Under the pieces are notes generated by a model. The model did not search any database. It saw only the letters and a program-made list of their open reading frames with translations, and had not been told where the DNA came from. This document shows positions 1-10,950 of a DNA stretch of 64,000 nt, piece by piece (the first letter of the stretch is position 1; every line of letters starts with the position of its first letter). Made by a program: the position numbers and the translations under genes. Source of the stretch: Rhizoctonia solani (taxonomy: Eukaryota > Basidiomycota > Agaricomycetes > Cantharellales > Ceratobasidiaceae). The DNA lies in contig NC_057370.1 in the NCBI RefSeq assembly GCF_016906535.1, positions 2,294,001 to 2,358,000 of the forward strand. The letters are read 5' to 3'.

Positions 1-1141
1 CTAGCCGCCCATATTTTGAAGTTCATCTGGTCGTTGGCAAGAATTTCCTCGCGACGAACAGTCCATCCAACACGTGCTATGCTAGTGTTCCAGTTACCGA
101 CTGACAGCACTGCCTCATCCTCGTTCGGCTCGTCCGCTGAAGTGACTGTAAGAAGACCATCGGCGCTGGAGCTTAAGAGCAATCCCCCAGGACTGCCATT
201 GCCGAGGATCGGATGGAATTCGAGTTGTGTTATGTCGTCGGAATGAGTGCTAGTGTGTATCCATTTTGGAGTGGTAGGATTTCGTACATCCCAGAAGATG
301 ATGGGGGCGTCCAACTCTAAATGATTTGTGATGTAAGGAGGTGATAGGCAGAAGTGTGTAGAGTGTACTTGCCTGCTTCACTAGGGACTGGCGCTTGTGG
401 GTCCACTCCGAGCTCGGCCCCCGCGGCTATAGTCCATCCATCAGGGGAGACGGCAAAGGATGAGAGTGGCCGATTCTGTCCAGTAGCTATTTAATGGATT
501 ACGAAAGGGCGATATGATAGGAAGGGCAGGCACGAGGCGAAAGAAAAGGCTTGAATTGAGTGACACGGTTCAAGTGGGCTTAAGTCTCACGCCAGCTTAT
601 GGGGTGATCAAATGAGCCAAAAGACAACTAACCTGTAAATGCACCAGCACCTCCTTGCCGTTCATCCCAGATCCTAATAAACGCCAGGTAGGTTAATGGC
701 TCGGCCACGGACTTGACGAATTCACACACCTGATTCTGCCGTCCTTGCCAGAGCTGATCAATCCTCGTCGGGTCGTGCCGGCCAAGACATCAACGCTTTT
801 CATTGAAGTTATTCCATCTGTATGACCACTCAGAGTACGAATCGCTGCCAGTGTATTCTTGTCAAAAAGCATAATGTTATTTTGTGGGGAAGAAAAAGAA
901 GCTGAAACATCAAAGATGGGATGAGTTCGGAGTCTTGTTCGGTCGCTGACATATACTGACCTGCAAAAGATTGGTTCAAGCATGCAGAATGCAATACGTA
1001 TGGCATAGAAGGTGCCTGGGTAGATGCGGTTGGACGGGAAGGTGGCAGTGAAGCCATCATAGAATCCGACAGGTAGAGAGCAGCGGGATCTGGTCCCGGG
1101 TAGCGGTCGATCATCTCGACGTAGGATGAATCGTCGTCCAT
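1..1141 (-). CDS. WDR89-like WD40 repeat protein (3' part beyond window)
   Basis: Beta-propeller scaffold, probably the fungal WDR89-type protein; molecular role not established. The ATG is at 1139-1141 and the N-terminus begins MDDDSSYVEMIDRYPG. The first exon ends near SFAG. After an intron (about 960-901) comes a WD unit with LFDKNTLAAIRTLSGHTDG and SSGKDGRIR; after another intron the reading continues as IWDERQGGAGAFT, completing an R-I-W-D repeat end. Further exons toward position 1 give SPDGWTIAAGAELG, then IIFWDVRNPTTPKW and LLLSSSADGLLTV, all typical WD40 blades. The last exon seen reads through the left edge, so the C-terminus is missing. The 5' end faces a 0.9-kb upstream region shared with the gene at 2.3 kb. 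The family call rests on repeat order and the RIWDER style of the blade; confidence is good for WD40, moderate for WDR89. Confidence 0.75.
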
Positions 1142-2280
1142 TGTTTTTTGTTGTGTGCCCGATTTGTTGTGTGAAGAGAAAAAGTCTATTCAATGAAAAG
1201 CGCGTGCGGAACCAATGACTGTGGGAAATTGCCGGTATTGCTGCTGGAGCTGGGGAACAAGGAAAACTTTTGGCAAGTGTAGCGTTGGAGGGGTGAAGAT
1301 GTCTGCGTGTGGCCAGGGCGGCTATTAAAGGGTTGAGAGAGCACGAGGTTTATTGGGTATTATTTGGGCTTGATGATGTTGTGTTGACGCCACGGTGACG
1401 CTTCCTATGGGTGAGGCATCGCAGCAGTAACAGTTATACTCTGTTGGGCAGGTGTGGGTTGATGACCTGGCTGAAGTTGTAGAATAGATCATGGATGATC
1501 TTAGAACATACAGCTTATACAGTAGACATCTGAGACTCAGGTTGAATCAGAAATTGTCAAAGGAGTGAGGGCCCCTGCATATAAGGGCCCCAGGGAACAC
1601 AGGAAAGTACTGTACCACGAATCGGCTGTATCTCTGGCCGGCTGGTTGCGTCGGGTTCCCTCCTGTCTTGGTACCGGATGACACGCGCACGTGTATGCGC
1701 CCGCACACAGCCCACCACACGAGACGCAGAGGACAATAGACCAACATAAAGATGATACACTGTGACCACGCGAGACCCCGGACACTGACAAGGGCTCAAC
1801 TGCTTAGTAATTGAGGCGCTTACCCCCGTTCCTGGGTCTAGGTCGCGTTCAGAGGGGATCAGCGCAGTTTGTTCTTTTCTTTCCCGACGACCGCGCAGGC
1901 ACATCGCGACTCGCCGTCTTGGACGCTTACTCTATTTTCTGCTTACAACAATCTACGCTCCACACATACACACGCCCGTCGGCACCACATTCATTGTATC
2001 TATCGACCAACCAGCTCGAGCATATTCTTCTCACCGAAGTATCGATGGCCAATCAACCTTGTAAGCACACCTGAGGCTTCTCATTACATTCCACGTATAC
2101 CAATGTACGTATTTGTGAACTCAACCACACAGTGCCCACTCCCTCGCCTCATTCGCGCATGGCTGTAAAACTGCCTCCCCTCATCCTTCCCACGATGTCG
2201 CTGCGTAAGTGGACCCAGATTGGATTATTTTGTTTTCAGTAAACTCATAGCAATTACGGTCAACAAAGAAACACCACAGA
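1142..2280. promoter_or_regulatory. Divergent upstream region of WDR89-like gene and small membrane protein
   Basis: No gene is firmly supported here. The stretch at 1860-2040 is pyrimidine-rich, as at many basidiomycete transcription starts. An ATG at 2045 opens a short reading frame that meets a GTAAGC donor after five and a third codons. A possible second mini-exon around 2148-2204 ends at a GTAAGT donor. These could be 5' exons of the gene at 2281, but I could not join them to it in frame, so they are left as upstream region. Confidence 0.35.
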
Positions 2281-2687
2281 TGTCTGAGAAATCGGGCCTT
2301 ACACCCACGATTATCATTACACCATCTTCACCATCTTCTGAACTGGACTTTCAGATTATTCACGTCTCAACGCCATCCACTAAAACATGGTCGACTCGCC
2401 TCCGTATGCCTTGGTCTAGGTCATGGACCCACCATGGCCCAATCGCTCTCAACAGTCCTCCTCTTGAGGATATGACCACCACTACGAGCCGGAATCGATC
2501 TCATTGGCTCTTTGGTAGACTGAGATTCCGTACTGCCATGATACTCGCCGTACCATTCCTCGTGGTGGCAGCCCATGTAGTAATCGCACGTAGTTATGGT
2601 ATCTCTCTGGGGCTAGACCTTGGAGGAGATGAGGACCATTCAGGATGGGTGCCTACACACGGCTCTGAAATACATTCCGAAGCGTGA
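2281..2687 (+). CDS. Small hypothetical single-pass membrane protein
   Basis: Not recognised. From the ATG at 2281 (MSEKSGLTPTIIITPSSPSS) the frame runs 135 codons to a TGA at 2685-2687. The N-terminal half is rich in Ser, Thr and Pro and likely disordered. One hydrophobic segment (AMILAVPFLVVAAHVVIA) lies near residue 90, preceded by basic residues (RNRSHWLFGRLRFR), which suggests an N-in, C-out membrane anchor. A short acidic tail follows (LDLGGDEDHSG). The true start may lie upstream: spliced mini-exons from 2045 would add a Pro-rich leader, but that join needs a one-base correction. A frame of this length with an organised TM segment is probably real, but no homologue comes to mind. Confidence 0.4.
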
Positions 2688-3395
2688 AGGAACGCGACGC
2701 TGATTTATCACACGTTATGGGTTTATGAATCGTAGAGTATCACTGTATCTATTTCTCACTTGGGCTTCTTGCACGGACATTGTCCAACTGCTCACACTCG
2801 TTACCGCACCTATATACCGCGGCTACTATACAATCCGCCTTGGCTGTATTCTGACCTTGCAGAGTTCTTTGATTGCTATCTCCTTCTGTGCTGTTTTTCC
2901 TGTAGCAATCATTTTCCTCGCTTGGACTGGCACCCTTGTTGCATTCTTTGTAGATATTGCTTCAACACTGCCTTACCAATATTTTCTCGTTGCGCAAATT
3001 GCGGTCTTCGTGTGACAGCTGTTTCTTGGCGAGCTGAATATTAAATGCCGAGAAGACCGGAAAAATAATGACGTCAATGTAAATGTGTGTCAATAAAGCA
3101 GAGTAAACTCTATGTTGTGCATGCATGTGTAAATTGTAAAAGTAAGGCTACAGGAACCCTGTAGTTAGCAGATAATAGCAGGCAGCTTGGAGACAGAGTA
3201 TCTCATGATCCTCGGCTTCACATTCTGAGAAATGTCGGTCGGGAAGATAAGAGCTAAATTTTGGAACTTCGACTTCCGTCTATTTGTATGAATATCGTAT
3301 CGCTAGCGCGTCTCCAAGGCACACACACATCTGAAATGCGCTTCCTCAAACCTGGATTTTTCCTCGGCATACCGCTTGTCTCCCGAACCGCAGCC
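2688..3395. other. Intergenic region 2.7-3.4 kb
   Basis: Two overlapping open frames of about 95 codons lie at 2725-3044. One is very hydrophobic, the other Cys/Leu-rich; neither resembles a known protein or has a clear partner exon. The stretch up to 3395 holds the 3' region of the membrane protein and the upstream region of the nicotinamidase. I see no supported gene. Confidence 0.4.
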
Positions 3396-4336
3396 ATGCC
3401 AGGCAACAGAACCGCATTGATGCTGGTAGATATACAATACGACTTTTTACCGCCGAACGGGAGCCTAGCTGTTGCAAACGGAGCCGACATTCTTCCGACC
3501 GTTTACGATCTCCTAGATCACACGCATTTTGACGCCTACTTCGCCAGTCAGGTGTGAGAGATTTGCACACTGTGACGTCTGGTTTATATAAACGAAAATA
3601 TATTATGACACTATAGGACTATCATCCAGTCGGCCATGTTTCATTTGCCTCAGCGCACCCAGGGACCAAGCCATATACCTCGATACAAGTGCCGAAACTG
3701 TATTCGAGCGAGACAGTCGAACAAATGCTGTGGCCAGATCACTGTGTGCAGGGAACACGCGTTGGTCGTTTAGAATGCTCTTCTCTAAACTTTGTCCTCA
3801 TAGATCTTGTGACAGGGGTGTGAGATCGAGGAGGGAGTACAAAAGCGGCTAGAGAGACTTGAAAAATTAGGCAAGGTCGTGGAATACATCAAAAAAGTAG
3901 GTAACAGTCAATTAAGTATATTGGCATCGGTACTAACGTACTGGATATATACAGGGCACGAATCCAAGCGTTGATTCATACGTACGTTTTTTCCACTACG
4001 CTATTGGTCGGCGTGGTGACATGCCTGTGCATGTAGTCGGCGTTTGCGGATAATCAGTATATGTCGTTTACGCCTCTTGTACGCCTTGTCTACACGCACC
4101 AGATCGATAGATTGGTCATAGTCGGATTAGCGACAGACTATTGCGTGCGAGCGACGGCGATTGACAGCCGCAAGTTTGGAATCGGTACCGAGGTTGGTAC
4201 TCACTTGGGAACGCCTATTTCCGCATTAATTATGTTCTCTTTCAAGGTTGTTCAATCTGGCATAAGGGGTGTATTCCCCGAAAACGAGAGCATAGTGCTA
4301 GAGGAGCTCAAGACTTGGGGATGCTCGATTGTATGA
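3396..4336 (+). CDS. PNC1: Nicotinamidase (PNC1-type cysteine hydrolase)
   Basis: Hydrolyses nicotinamide to nicotinate and ammonia in the NAD+ salvage pathway. Six exons join in frame: 3396-3551, 3617-3760, 3816-3896, 3955-3981, 4037-4192 and 4247-4336, giving 217 residues, almost exactly the length of yeast Pnc1. The isochorismatase-fold signatures are all present: catalytic Asp in LMLVDIQYDF, metal ligands in DYHPVGHVSF and WPDHCVQGT, the catalytic Lys before GTNPSVDSYSAF at the exon 3/4 border, and the nucleophilic Cys in GLATDYCVRAT. Exon 4 is only 27 nt. The ATG at 3396 was chosen because family members start a few residues before the first beta strand; an in-frame ATG at 3336 would add 20 residues. 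No frameshift is needed, unlike in several neighbours, so the gene looks intact. Confidence 0.93.
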
Positions 4337-4947
4337 CGCGCGCATTTACACGTAGTTGACCAGAATCGATTGATATTTTATGTATAAATCATTTAGTGTG
4401 ATGCTCCACTACAATTCAAATGGTCATTTAGGCCTTGCCAATTGGGGTGGGTCCGAGCGGATGCAAATGCCGGGGCAGTCAAGTGCCTCGAGACGCATCT
4501 CGTCCTCTCCACTGCATTCCCCTCATTGGTTTGTTTTCTACGCTGAGCATCGCGAGTCGAACGCTGGTACCTAAAACGCGTAGAACACTGTGCAATTAGG
4601 ACATAAAACTTGTCATTTCCCACCACACGCCTCTCCAGGCATACCATCTTGCCACCACCGCCTCCCAGGCTCCGCTCGTCGCAACGATCCACTAGCCCAC
4701 CAACTACTTGTGGAACAATGTTTGTATAATCACCTACATTATCTTTCGTATTTTCTGACGATAGCATTGCATTTCCAGACTGTAACCCTATTTCAAGTTA
4801 AATTCGCGTCGCGTTTCGAGGCGCTGTAACGAGTATTGATCGAGAAAAACCTTCAAAAACACCAAAAACACGTAGAAAACTTCGAAAAACTTCAAAAAAC
4901 TATTTTATATCTCAGCTCTCGCTTGGACTCATTTAACACGAGTCATT
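4337..4947. promoter_or_regulatory. Upstream region / 5' UTR of the SSD1-like gene
   Basis: No coding exon is seen. The last 100 bases contain repeated A-rich units of the type ttcaaaaac/ttcgaaaaac (about 4850-4900), then a pyrimidine stretch and cacgagtcatt just before the ATG at 4948. This is probably the transcription start region and 5' leader. Confidence 0.4.
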
Positions 4948-7900
4948 ATGGCCGATTCAGCTACGCCCGCCACGGCGCAAGCGCCCTCTGCATCTACGAA
5001 CAATAACGCAAACGCAAACGCGAACGAGAAGAAACCCAATGGTGGAAACCGGAATAATAACAATAACAACAACCGCCAAAAACGTGGACCCAATCGTCAG
5101 CCCTCGGTCAGCAATGGTCCCAATGGAGGCACCCCTAAGGACAATACGAATAATTCTGGGAACAATTCGAACGCCAACGCGAACTCTGGTGGCAAGTCCC
5201 AGCCTCGTTCCCAGAGGAAACCCTCTACAAATCTCGGCGCTTCCCCGGCGCCTGTGCCACAAGTTGCTGCAGTCGCGTCCGACGGATCGCGTCCTCCTTC
5301 GACCGATGGTACCAAGAAGACCGACAATCGCCGCAATAACAACAATGGCCAGCGCCGTGACAGCCAATCTGGTGGCCGAGGCCAGGGTAACAATCGTCGT
5401 GGGTCCAGTCGCCAGGCTAGCCAGAGTCGCCAGCAGTCCGGTGACCAGGTCAAGGCATCTCCCTCTACCGAGAATCCCACACCCGGTTCGAATCCTGCTA
5501 CCGACCAGGCACAGCGCCTCTTGGAACGAGCGATCACCGATATGAAGTCAACTGCTCAACAGAACTCGGCAGCCGCACCGGCCGCGCCCCAGCAGCAGTC
5601 CGTTGCTCAAGGGTCGACTCTCGGACTCAATGCCCCCGTTTTCCAACCCGGCGCATCGGTTTACCCTACTCCTGGCGCTCCCACCGATCTCCCACCTCGT
5701 CATCGCAAGTCCGCATCCACCGGAAGCCATTCCAGCCCTGGTTCATTCAACTCTTCGTCGTTCACATCCCCTCTACAGGGTTTCTCGCCCAATCTTCATT
5801 CTATGCGTGAGGATGTCGCCGAGGAAGGCGAAATTGAAGAGAACAACCAGTATTCGGCACAACAGCAGGCACAGTTCCAGCAGAGGAACGCACAGCCACC
5901 TGTGGGCACCTTTTCTGCCCCTCGTTTTGCTGCGCTTGCTCAACAGCAACAACAGACTCAACTAACCCAGGAGGAGCCCGAAGTCCTTGGGCCCACTGGC
6001 CGCCCGCAGCTCGCGCCGACCTTCCAATTCGGTAGGCGTCGTAATACTAACACCGGCAATGCTCCTGCGATCCAAGAGGAAGATCTTGGTTTCCAATTCC
6101 CGCAGCAACAGCATTATCAACCTGAAGCTCAGCAGTCGCAGTCAATTGCATCAGCACAAGCACAGGCTCACCGTCGCACTGGAAGCGAGGTCACCGGTAT
6201 GCTCGCTGAACAAGTATGTACATACACGTCTATTTTAAGGTGGCAACTTATTCACGAAACTATCAGATGGCTCTACAAGCTCAGATCGAGGCTCTTCAGC
6301 AGCAGCAACAGCAATTACTGCAGCAACAGATTGCTACTGGTAGTGTGATGTCCACCTTTGGCTCTTCCAATCTTGGCGCCGGCCGGCCTATGCAGAATCA
6401 TCGCCGCATCCAAAGTCAGCAGATCCCTGTCGGAGGCGGTATGGGTAACTTTGGGGGCAACTTGCAAGGCGGTCCAATGGGCAACTTTGGTAACGTCAAC
6501 CTCAATGGCGGACTCGGCCTTGGTATGCCTCCTGAACAAAACCCTAACGCTCCTCGTGGGCATGGTCGTCGCCACAGCGTTAACGTTATCAATAAGTCTC
6601 CTGGTGGGGGAGAGACACTTGGTCAATTCAATTACTCGTACGACCAAGATGGCTATGGTGACGGCTTCGCACCCGCTCCTAGCGGTCACAATCGCCAAGC
6701 TTCTCGCTCTGACGCTAGCTGGCGTATCAGTAAGTTACCTATCTGGAAATAAAGCTGCATACTAATCCCTTGCTCAGATGGAGGCGCCGGTGCTATCGGG
6801 AGCAGTTTTGGGCAGGGTACCGCCGAACTCGCTCAAGCTCAGGCCCAACTCCAGAGTCTTCAGCAGTTCCGTGCCGCAGCCGGTGGTCACCACCAGAAGA
6901 TGCCTTCATTCAGCTTCCCCAATATGTTGCCAAACATGATGGCCGCAAATATGATGAGTTTTGGCGGTGGGTTGAATGTCCTGCAGCAACAGCAACAACA
7001 ATTCCAGGTTTGTTATATGGGTGCTCTCTACGCCTAGTATTGATCAACTGTGTCATAGATGCAACTCCAGCAACAATCGAACCAGCCTCAGCGCAAGTCC
7101 CTCTTCGCCCCTTACCTTCCCCAAGCTTCCCTTCCTCCTTTGCTTGCAGCTGGAAAGCTTGTTGTTGGCATTCTTCGCGTCAACAAGCGCAACCGCTCCG
7201 ATGCCTACGTGTCCACCGAGGTGCTTGATGCAGACATTTATATCTGCGGTTCCAAAGATCGCAATCGTGCACTCGAAGGTGACATTGTTGCTGTTGAGCT
7301 ACTAGACGTCGATGAAGTCTGGGGCACCAAGAAGGAGAAGGAAGAGAAGAAACGTAAGAAGGAGGAGAATGCTGCCTATGATGTCCGTGGTGCGATCGGG
7401 CGCAAGAACGACAAGAAGAAGGACGATGTTGAGGTCGAAGGCCAAGGACTGATGCTGTTTGAGGATGAGGAGTAAGCTTAATTGACGCAAAATCTGTAGA
7501 CCTCGTGACTGATTATCTTTCTAGGGTGACCGATGAGGTCAAGCCCCAGTTTGCTGGACACGTCGTTGCCGTTGTTGAGCGTATGCCCGGCCAACTCTTT
7601 TCTGGCACCCTCGGACTTTTGCGTCCATCTTCTGCGGCGACCAAGGAGAAGCAGGAAGCCGAGCGCCGCGAGCGCGAGGGTGATCGTTATGATGAACAGG
7701 CCGCGAAGAAAGAGATGGAACGCCCCAAGATCGTCTGGTTCAAGCCTACTGACAAGCGTGTTCCTCTCATCGCCATCCCGACCGAGCAGGCACCCCCCGA
7801 CTTTGTTACCAATTCTGAGGCCTACGCTGACAAGCTATTTGTCGCATGCATCAAACGCCACGCAAGTATAGTATTTATATTTTAATTATTTGAATGCTAA

Positions 7901-10251
7901 CCTCCAGAGCGTAGCCCATTAGCTCTCTTCATCCGTTCGGCACGCTCGTCGAGGAGCTTGGTCCGATTGGAGATGTCGAGGTCGAAACCAGCGCCCTTCT
8001 TAAGGACTGCAATTTCCCGACTGAAGAATTCACTGAGAATGTCATCAAATGTTTGCCCCCTCTTCCATGGACGTAAGTACACGAGCCAATAAACTTTCTA
8101 GACACTGACGTGATACGATAGCATCCCCGAACGAGAATACGAGACCCGTCGTGACTTCCGTAACGAGCGTGTCTTTACTATTGATCCCACCACAGCCAAG
8201 GACATGGACGACGCGTTGCACGTTCAGGTTAACGACGACGGTACTTACGACATTGGTGTTCATATTACCGATGTCTCTTACTTCGTCAAGCCGAACACTG
8301 CACTCGATCGGGATGCTCGCAAACGTGCTACAAGTGTTTATTTGGTTCAACGTGCTGTACCGATGCTTCCTCCTACTCTGAGCGAGGAATTGTGCAGTCT
8401 TGTCCCCGGAAAAGAGCGCTTGACCTTCTCTGCTGTGTTTACCATGACGCAAGATGCACGAGTAATCAAGAAGTGGTTTGGGCGCTCAATTATCAAGTCA
8501 GTGGTGTGCAATTTTTCAAGTTGTGCATATATTTATACTTTTCCTCAGATCCGCTGCGAAGCTGTCCTATTCTGAGGCTCAGGGAGTAATAGACGGTGGC
8601 AATCTCGCTAGCAAGAACGTTGACCCGCAGCATAGCGCGAATGCTATCGAGGGGGATATTAAGATTCTCCATGTGAGTTGGGCGCTAGACAGCTTCGACT
8701 TTCTTAACTCATGTTTGTCCAATAGAATCTCGCCAAGCAGATGCGTGAGCGCCGTATTGAGAATGGCACACTTAGCATTCAGTCCTTGAGGCTCAAGTTC
8801 GATCTCGATGAATCTGGTGCACCCGTCGACTGCAGTGACGAATTGCAAACAGAGGCCAACCACCTTATTGCAGAAGTATGTTGTTAAATTGACATGTGAT
8901 CTGGTACTAATCAACTTATTCTCGTGTAGTTTATGATCCTGGCCAATACTGCCGTTGCTCAGCAAATTGCTGTTCACCTGCCAGAGCAAGCACTTCTCCG
9001 CCGTCACGAGGAGCCTATCGAGCGTCGTCTGGTGAGCTCATTGTAGCTACACTTGTTAGTTGGTATTAACCGGTTCGCAGGCTGGATTCAAGGAGCGTGC
9101 TGCGCGTCTCGGATATGAAGTCGATACTTCATCTGCTGGTGCTTTACAAAGATCGTTCAACGCTGTCCAAGATCCTACCGCTCGTCGTCTCCTCGAGATC
9201 CTCTGTTCCAAGGCCATGCATCGTGCCAAGTACTTCTGCACGGGTATGCTTGATATTGCCAAATACAGCCACTATGCGCTCGCGGAGCCGCTGTACACCC
9301 ATTTCACCTCCCCTATCCGTCGTTACGCGGACATTCTTGTGCACAGGCAATTGGAGAGTGTGATTGGCCCTGGTGAGTAGCTTTCTTCTTCACCGTGAAT
9401 TATGGAACTTATATGCATATCATAGCCTCTGACGTCAAGTTCACCATGGATCGCGATTCGGTTGCCAAGGTTGCTCAGCAGTGTAATATGTATGTGTTAA
9501 CTTGGGTGGCCCGAACTTATGCACTAAATATATCCTGATATACAGCAAAAAGGACTCTGCTAAACTGGCCCAAGAACAATCTGCTCATCTTTTCCTATGC
9601 TTACTTATTTCCGACCTGACCCAAAGGTACGGACCTGTGGTTCGCCAGGCTCGTGTAGTTGGGGTTCTCGACGCCGCATTCGACGTTCTTATCCCAGAGT
9701 TCGGCATCGAGAAGCGTGTCCATGTCGATCAGATGCCTATTGACGTAAGTGCTTAGATTTCATGAATGCCGCCCTAATACTCACATGCTTTTAGAACCAT
9801 GTCTTTGAGGAGCATACGCACACTCTTCAGATTTACTGGTCGAATCGTGATGTGATCTCTTGGTTGGCTGAGAACAGCGACGACGAGCATCTCAAGAAGG
9901 TCAAGCAGACTGCCGAGCAACACGCGGTTAAGATGGAGCTCACCTCACGTTCTGTACATGACGAGCGTGCTTTGTTCGACGAAGACGAGAAGACGAGATT
10001 GTCATTAACCGTCCTGCGCCTCCTGTTGACGCTGCTGAAGAAACTTCGAAACAGCGCAAGTTGTCCAAGGCCAAAGTTGAACCCCAGTTTGAGGGTCTGC
10101 GCCGCACTCCTGCTGGTCACCGGATCCAGGATATTCGCGAGCTCATGAGTGTCCCCGTCATTGTGACTGCCGACCTCACCAAGAGCCCCCGGTTATCAAG
10201 GTATACAGCGTTAACCCTTACGCTGAGGCCGCCCCAACTCCCAAGAAATAA
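4948..10251 (+). CDS. SSD1: SSD1/Dis3L2-like RNase II (RNB) family protein, 14 exons
   Basis: RNA-binding regulator of cell-wall mRNAs in yeasts (Ssd1, Sts5), related to the exonuclease Dis3L2. Exons: 4948-6213, 6267-6729, 6778-7007, 7059-7471, 7525-7861, 7915-8072, 8122-8496, 8549-8672, 8726-8875, 8930-9031, 9081-9372, 9426-9489, 9546-9744, 9795-10251. The first ~650 residues are N/Q/G-rich and disordered. Cold-shock-like domains begin at SLFAPYLPQ and carry KLVVGILRVNKRNRSDAYV. The RNB domain starts near DFRNERVFTIDPTTAKDMDD, with all four acidic active-site residues, and includes SPIRRYADILVHRQL. The S1-like end carries KRVHVDQMPID. The fifth intron (7862-7914) has a GCAAGT donor. Two one-base losses, near 9985 and in the C-run near 10185-10192, break the last exon; corrected, it ends at TAA 10249-10251 and gives about 1,540 residues. 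HxRxxS sites in the leader suggest NDR-kinase control. Confidence 0.93.
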
Positions 10252-10950
10252 GTCGGTTGGCCCGCGCTACTCATGCTTTTTTCCAAACATTTGAATTCTG
10301 TGCTTGAACTCGGAATTGTTATGGTTTATGCAGCGCTTTCTCATGCCACCGTTATCATTCTTCCTGTACTTGGTGTGCTTACCACCCTTGTAAACCTCTG
10401 TACTGTGCTGTGTCTGAAATTCCATTTTGCGAGATAATTTGCTGATTCCATAAATGTGGGCCTGGCCAAGCGATCAGAAAGAAAATTGACCATGGTAGGT
10501 TGCTATGTTAACATTGGGTTTCGTCGTTCTGCCCATCTCCCACTCCTCCCCAGGTTCATGAACTCCTGCTCGTCGCCTCCGGTCGCGGGCGTTCATACTA
10601 TGCTCAGCAGAATCAACCATATCTTGGAACCAACTCCTCAGGCTACGTATGATGGGTCCTCCCAGACACGTCGATAGGACGCACCACACGACGAGGCACA
10701 CACTAATGTGATTTAAAACAAGTCTACACTGTGTATCTCATCAGATCTCACAGAAGTACTGTGCATAACAGTATTAACTTTCTTAAAGACGCGTCTTCTT
10801 CGCTGTAACCGGAGGCCATTATGATAAGAGGAGATAGAAATGGAGGGAATGTGTAGACCAGAGTGACCGCCATGCGTGGCTGTGTTGGCGCTTATGACTC
10901 TGATGTAATCCAAAAGTTCAGTTTTGGATTTGGCGTCCACTTGACCTGCG
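10252..10950. other. Intergenic region 10.3-10.95 kb
   Basis: 3' region of the SSD1-like gene and upstream region of the UTP7 relic. Short frames occur on both strands but none has a recognisable sequence or splice partners. Confidence 0.4.

Noticed and set aside
2725..3044. Two overlapping open frames of about 95 codons, one very hydrophobic
   Set aside because: Neither looks like a known protein, they overlap each other and follow the stop of another gene; likely chance.
4957..5545. Long open frames on the other strand and in another frame over the SSD1-like first exon
   Set aside because: Shadows of an N/Q/R-rich repetitive coding sequence.
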